NCBI GenBank assembly: GCA_037447655.1
Contig: JBBHKE010001869.1
Coordinates: forward strand, 1 to 33,183
Reading direction: 5' to 3'
Length of the DNA: 33,183 bases
DNA from: Zygnema cylindricum
Lineage: Eukaryota; Streptophyta; Zygnematophyceae; Zygnematales; Zygnemataceae
Part shown: positions 30,053 to 33,183 of the stretch, piece after piece
Layout: each line of letters starts with the position of its first letter
How positions within the stretch are numbered: position 1 is the first letter of the stretch
The notes under the pieces: generated by a model
What the model was told of the DNA's origin: nothing
Database searches by the model: none
Seen by the model: only the letters and a program-made list of their open reading frames with translations
Position numbers and translations under genes: made by a program

Positions 30053-32780
30053 CTACTTCGGCTTATATTGACAAAGAACATAAGAGTTCATAAGAAGGTC
30101 CGTATAGGGAGTTGTATTAGGAAGTCCTCTCAAATAACATCCTTTTCCTCGATAAGACCAGCCAACGCATCCGGGAGTCGTACCGCACATTGTAAAACAA
30201 TCGTTGAGAGATTTTGGTTGCATAAAGGTTCCGATAGATCCCGCACTAGTCCAAAAACTTGTAAATGGGGCAAAAAAGTAGTTTGGGAATAGTCGTCCAC
30301 AAAACTCTGAAAATCCCAAATCCCCCAAACCCCAAAGTTAAGAAACCCCAAATTTCAAAATCCCAAACATTCAAAAACTCAAAATTGAGAATTAGCTCCT
30401 CAAAACACGTTTTTAGAAACCCGAAATGCCCTAATCCCAGGAGCCAAAATTTTACAAACCTACAATTATTTATCGGGCATGCCTCTTATTTCAGACTATA
30501 TAGAAACAATGCATTAAGATTTGAATCTTCCGGGTAAAAAATTTAGAAAAGCATATAAAAGAGCATGCTTACCGGGTGGAGGAGGAGGCGATGGAGGAGA
30601 AGGAGGGGGGGGAGGAGGAGAAGGAGGTGGAGGAGAGGGAGGAGGACTGGGTGGAGGAGGAGAGGCAGGGCTGACATAGGGCTGAGAGCATAAAGCGTAC
30701 GGAGAAAATGCTCCGTAACTTGTCGTTTCGAGGCCCCAGAATTGTACGGAGGGAGAGAGGGTGGGTCCGAGAGGTACTACCACTAGTCCCTCGGGAAGAG
30801 CAACATAGGCATAATTGGGAGAATCGTAGACAATAATTTGACCTCCTGGAGAAGGGAGAAAGAGTGAATGAGTGAGTGAGTGAGGGGAGAGGAGAGAGGG
30901 AGGGAGGCCTCGGATTCTAGGGAAGATATATGTTTCATTTTTGAATTTGATAAAGCTGGGTGGAAATTCTGGATCCGAGGAAATTGCGAAATTGGGCATT
31001 TTGGGGATTTAGAAATTGAGAATCTGAGGAATAGGGAAAATTGGGAAATTATATCCTGGAATTAAAAAAAGCTCAAACAGATCAAAAAAAAATTGAAAAT
31101 CCGAGATCTTCAAAAAATATCTAGGACACGATAGACACGACAGGGACTTTGCAAATTCGAAAAAAAAAAGTGGCGAACTTGATGAAGGAAATTGGAGAAA
31201 TTGGTTTTAAAAGATGAAATCGATTCTTCTGAGAAAAAAAGATTTGCTTATTATACAAAAACTGAGGCATTTAGTTGATAAAGTGGAAATTAAAAAATCA
31301 TAAAACAATAATTCAGGAAATCGGGTAGTGACAAAATCTCGAAAGAAATTCGAAATGAAATTGTAATTTGGTTTCAGGAATTTTCATAATTCAGTAAACA
31401 AAAAAAATTGATGAAACTGTGTAAAAATTGCGTAAAATTGAGGATTTAAGGTAATGTGGTGTTAGGGATGCCCGAGAAAAAAAAAAGGGTGTTTTTCTTT
31501 TCATCTGTTGAGAAATTGTGAGGGAAATAGAGAATAGGAATTAGAAGATTGGGGATCGGAAAGAAATTCTGGAAACTGTCTAATTGGGAATTGTACATGT
31601 AATACGATACTGTAAATAATATGGATACAGGTCAAATAATATGAATACAGGTCAGTCACCTTATTCCATTCTGACTGTGAAATCGCGATATGTAAACTAC
31701 ATAAATTGTAAACAAAAGGGAGATTCAGCGAGTCTAATTCAGTAATTGATACCATGTTAAAAAAAGAAAAGTGTTCGCAATCTCACCGATAGAAGATTGA
31801 GTCGCTATGATTAGTGAATTAGCCTCCTTCACCGAAGTTCCGTATGAATTATACGAAAAATAGTCGACGATCAACGAAAAGGGTTTTGCACTGAGCCCTC
31901 CACTTGCGACAAGAATCCTTTTGTTTTTCGGATCAAATGCGAACGAATTCGGAGTCGCATTTAGAGACAAGGAAGACTGAGATCGAACGCTGTAATTAAT
32001 CGGCCAATTGTAAGACCACAAATTCGCGGGAGACTGGGCCAAAGCGGTAAGAAGACCTGTCCCAGATTTTTTCGCTTCCGGAGAACAACTCACTTGCAAA
32101 GGCTTATAACTGACACTGAAGTTCTTTGTGAGAGATCCCGTAAAGTTAACCACTAAACCGGAAACTGCGAAAGCATAGATCCTCCAAGTGACATTATTTT
32201 GGGAGCACGCCAAAACCACCGATGAGGATCCACAATATGAAACAGCTGAACATGAAGTGTTCTTAATTAGAGTGGTATAAGATCCTCCAGTGGAAGACAT
32301 AAGAGCTGCGCCGTCTTTGAAGACGGCATCGGCTAGAAGAAGCACTTTTCCGTCGGGGGAAACGTCGACTAAAGAAGTTCGAATCGGAGTCGTAAGATTG
32401 GTGCCTTTGTTGGGTCCCTTAGGAGTTAAAGTCACTTGACTCACGTATTTCTGTAAACTTGTTAAATATACAATTCCGTTTTGGGGTGCAACAGCACATT
32501 GGGTCACCACATTTTGAGAATTGATTCCGGAATCGTTTCCTCCTCCGACAATAGTTTGACGAGCGAGATTTATCAAATATCCTTTATTAATATATTTTTT
32601 TCCGTTTCCGTCGTAAATATCGGCTCCGATGAATCCGATGGGAAATCCGATGGATGATTGCGCTGAGACTAATGTTGATTGGAGGAATATAGTGTGGATG
32701 GCCAGAAGAAGAAAAACTGAAAAGAAAAACTTTGGGTATTGCAATACGGATTTCGGAAGTGATGGAATTTGAGGTCCCAT
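30053..32780 (-). CDS. Secreted propeller-like / proline-rich / PAN-domain protein (three exons)
   Basis: Exons 32780-31787, 30845-30573 and 30306-30053 join in phase 1 (donors GTGAGA and GTAAGC, acceptors CCAG and TTCAG) to 1,521 nt, 506 residues. Residues 1-40 are a signal peptide ending LVSA; an ATG 13 codons upstream is open, but this start places the hydrophobic stretch better. Residues 41 to about 375 contain repeated beta-rich lines (DVSPDGKVLLLADA, SFAFDPKNKRILVASGG) like a beta-propeller, with about eight N-glycosylation sequons. Residues about 390-422 are SPPPP-type. Residues 423-506 have six Cys; five show the spacing C-x3-C-x5-C-x9-C-x21-C of a PAN/Apple-like domain. A cell-wall or surface, carbohydrate- or protein-binding role is inferred. 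The exact function is unknown. The last exon's acceptor is the least certain boundary. Confidence 0.82.
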
Positions 32781-33183
32781 TTTGAATTTTAGATGTTCGA
32801 ATATAAGACAGAGAATCACTTATTTTCTGCATATAAGAAAAGAATGGAGGGAGGGAAAGGAGGGAAGGAACAAACAAGGAAACAAAAAAAGGAAGGGGGA
32901 TTTAGTATGGAATGTAGCAAATTAAATAAGAAGTATAAATAGGCCAAATTGCAATAAGCGAACATGAACCATAGCCTTTTCTCCATTCAAAACCACAAAC
33001 TTTCTAAATGCCAGATAAAAAAATTGCAAGAATTACACTTGATTAGGAGGAGTAAGTATTAATTAAGAGAAAAAAAAAAGAGACAGAATTTCAAATGGTT
33101 CAGTGGCAGCAATAAATAAAAAGGAAGGTCAAATCGGATGCAAAATGTGATAGTAAAACATAAACATACCGTATGTAAATTTT
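32781..33183 (-). promoter_or_regulatory. 5' flank of the PAN gene (no specific element called)
   Basis: About 400 bases upstream of the chosen ATG. On the minus strand a pyrimidine-rich stretch (32840-32900) is followed by TATGCAG near 32830, which could be a 5' UTR or the acceptor of a leader intron. TATAAATA near 32935 lies on the opposite strand to the gene. No promoter is assigned with confidence. Confidence 0.3.

Noticed and set aside
30130-30351. Alternative minus-strand frame over the last exon (VFGLVRDL and onward)
   Set aside because: The other frame has the Cys-rich PAN pattern shared with 10654-10866 and joins exon 2 in phase through the acceptor at 30307.
32587-32877. Alternative minus-strand frame overlapping the start of the PAN gene
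   Set aside because: It is a shadow of exon 1. The exon 1 frame has a signal peptide and matches the paralogue; this one does not.
32931-32945. TATAAATA as TATA box of the PAN gene
   Set aside because: The motif is on the strand opposite to the gene, and such words are frequent in AT-rich DNA.

Overview
The window looks like nuclear DNA of a eukaryote of the green lineage, most likely a green or streptophyte alga. The evidence is a spliced gene with GT-AG introns encoding a secreted protein with an (S)PPPP tract of the type common in algal cell-wall proteins, plus plant-type Ty1/copia elements and a Ty3/gypsy element with a chromodomain-like end. The species cannot be fixed from the sequence. 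No bacterial operon, CRISPR array, rRNA or convincing tRNA gene was seen.

Layout. 1-5450 is a nearly complete, dead Ty1/copia element on the + strand (Copia-A). 5455-9474 is non-coding and repeat-rich: two long polypurine blocks, a GC-rich island with a 12-bp perfect inverted repeat, three small tandem arrays and a 47-nt near-perfect hairpin. 9475-10866 is a 5'-truncated paralogue (+ strand) of the host gene at the right end, with a copia protease fragment where its proline-rich linker should be. 10867-12059 is non-coding. 12060-28462 is a second element of the Copia-A family (Copia-B), lacking its 3' end and split by two younger insertions in the opposite orientation: a Ty3/gypsy element (13290-20975) and a short copia element with gag but no pol that I can recognise (Copia-C, 23779-28269). 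28463-29915 is mostly AT-rich DNA with a possible gag scrap. The only apparently intact gene is on the minus strand at 32780-30053: three exons that join in phase to a 506-residue secreted protein (signal peptide, beta-propeller-like region, proline-rich hinge, six-cysteine PAN/Apple-like C-terminus). Just beyond its stop, its last ~90 bp are duplicated next to telomere-like sequence.

Main points. (i) Both copia families have a primer-binding site (PBS) that abuts the LTR and matches the anticodon arm of initiator tRNA-Met rather than its 3' CCA end. This places an ATG inside the PBS, and in Copia-C that ATG is in frame with gag. (ii) The truncated host paralogue runs in frame from its second exon into a copia aspartic-protease domain with its active site preserved. 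(iii) The left LTR of the gypsy element is followed by a second copy of the Copia-B target flank and a scrap of LTR end, the trace of a recombination after insertion.

All retroelement genes are broken by stops, frameshifts or lost catalytic residues. No sequence search could be run, so family assignments rest on visible motifs and on comparison of copies within the window.
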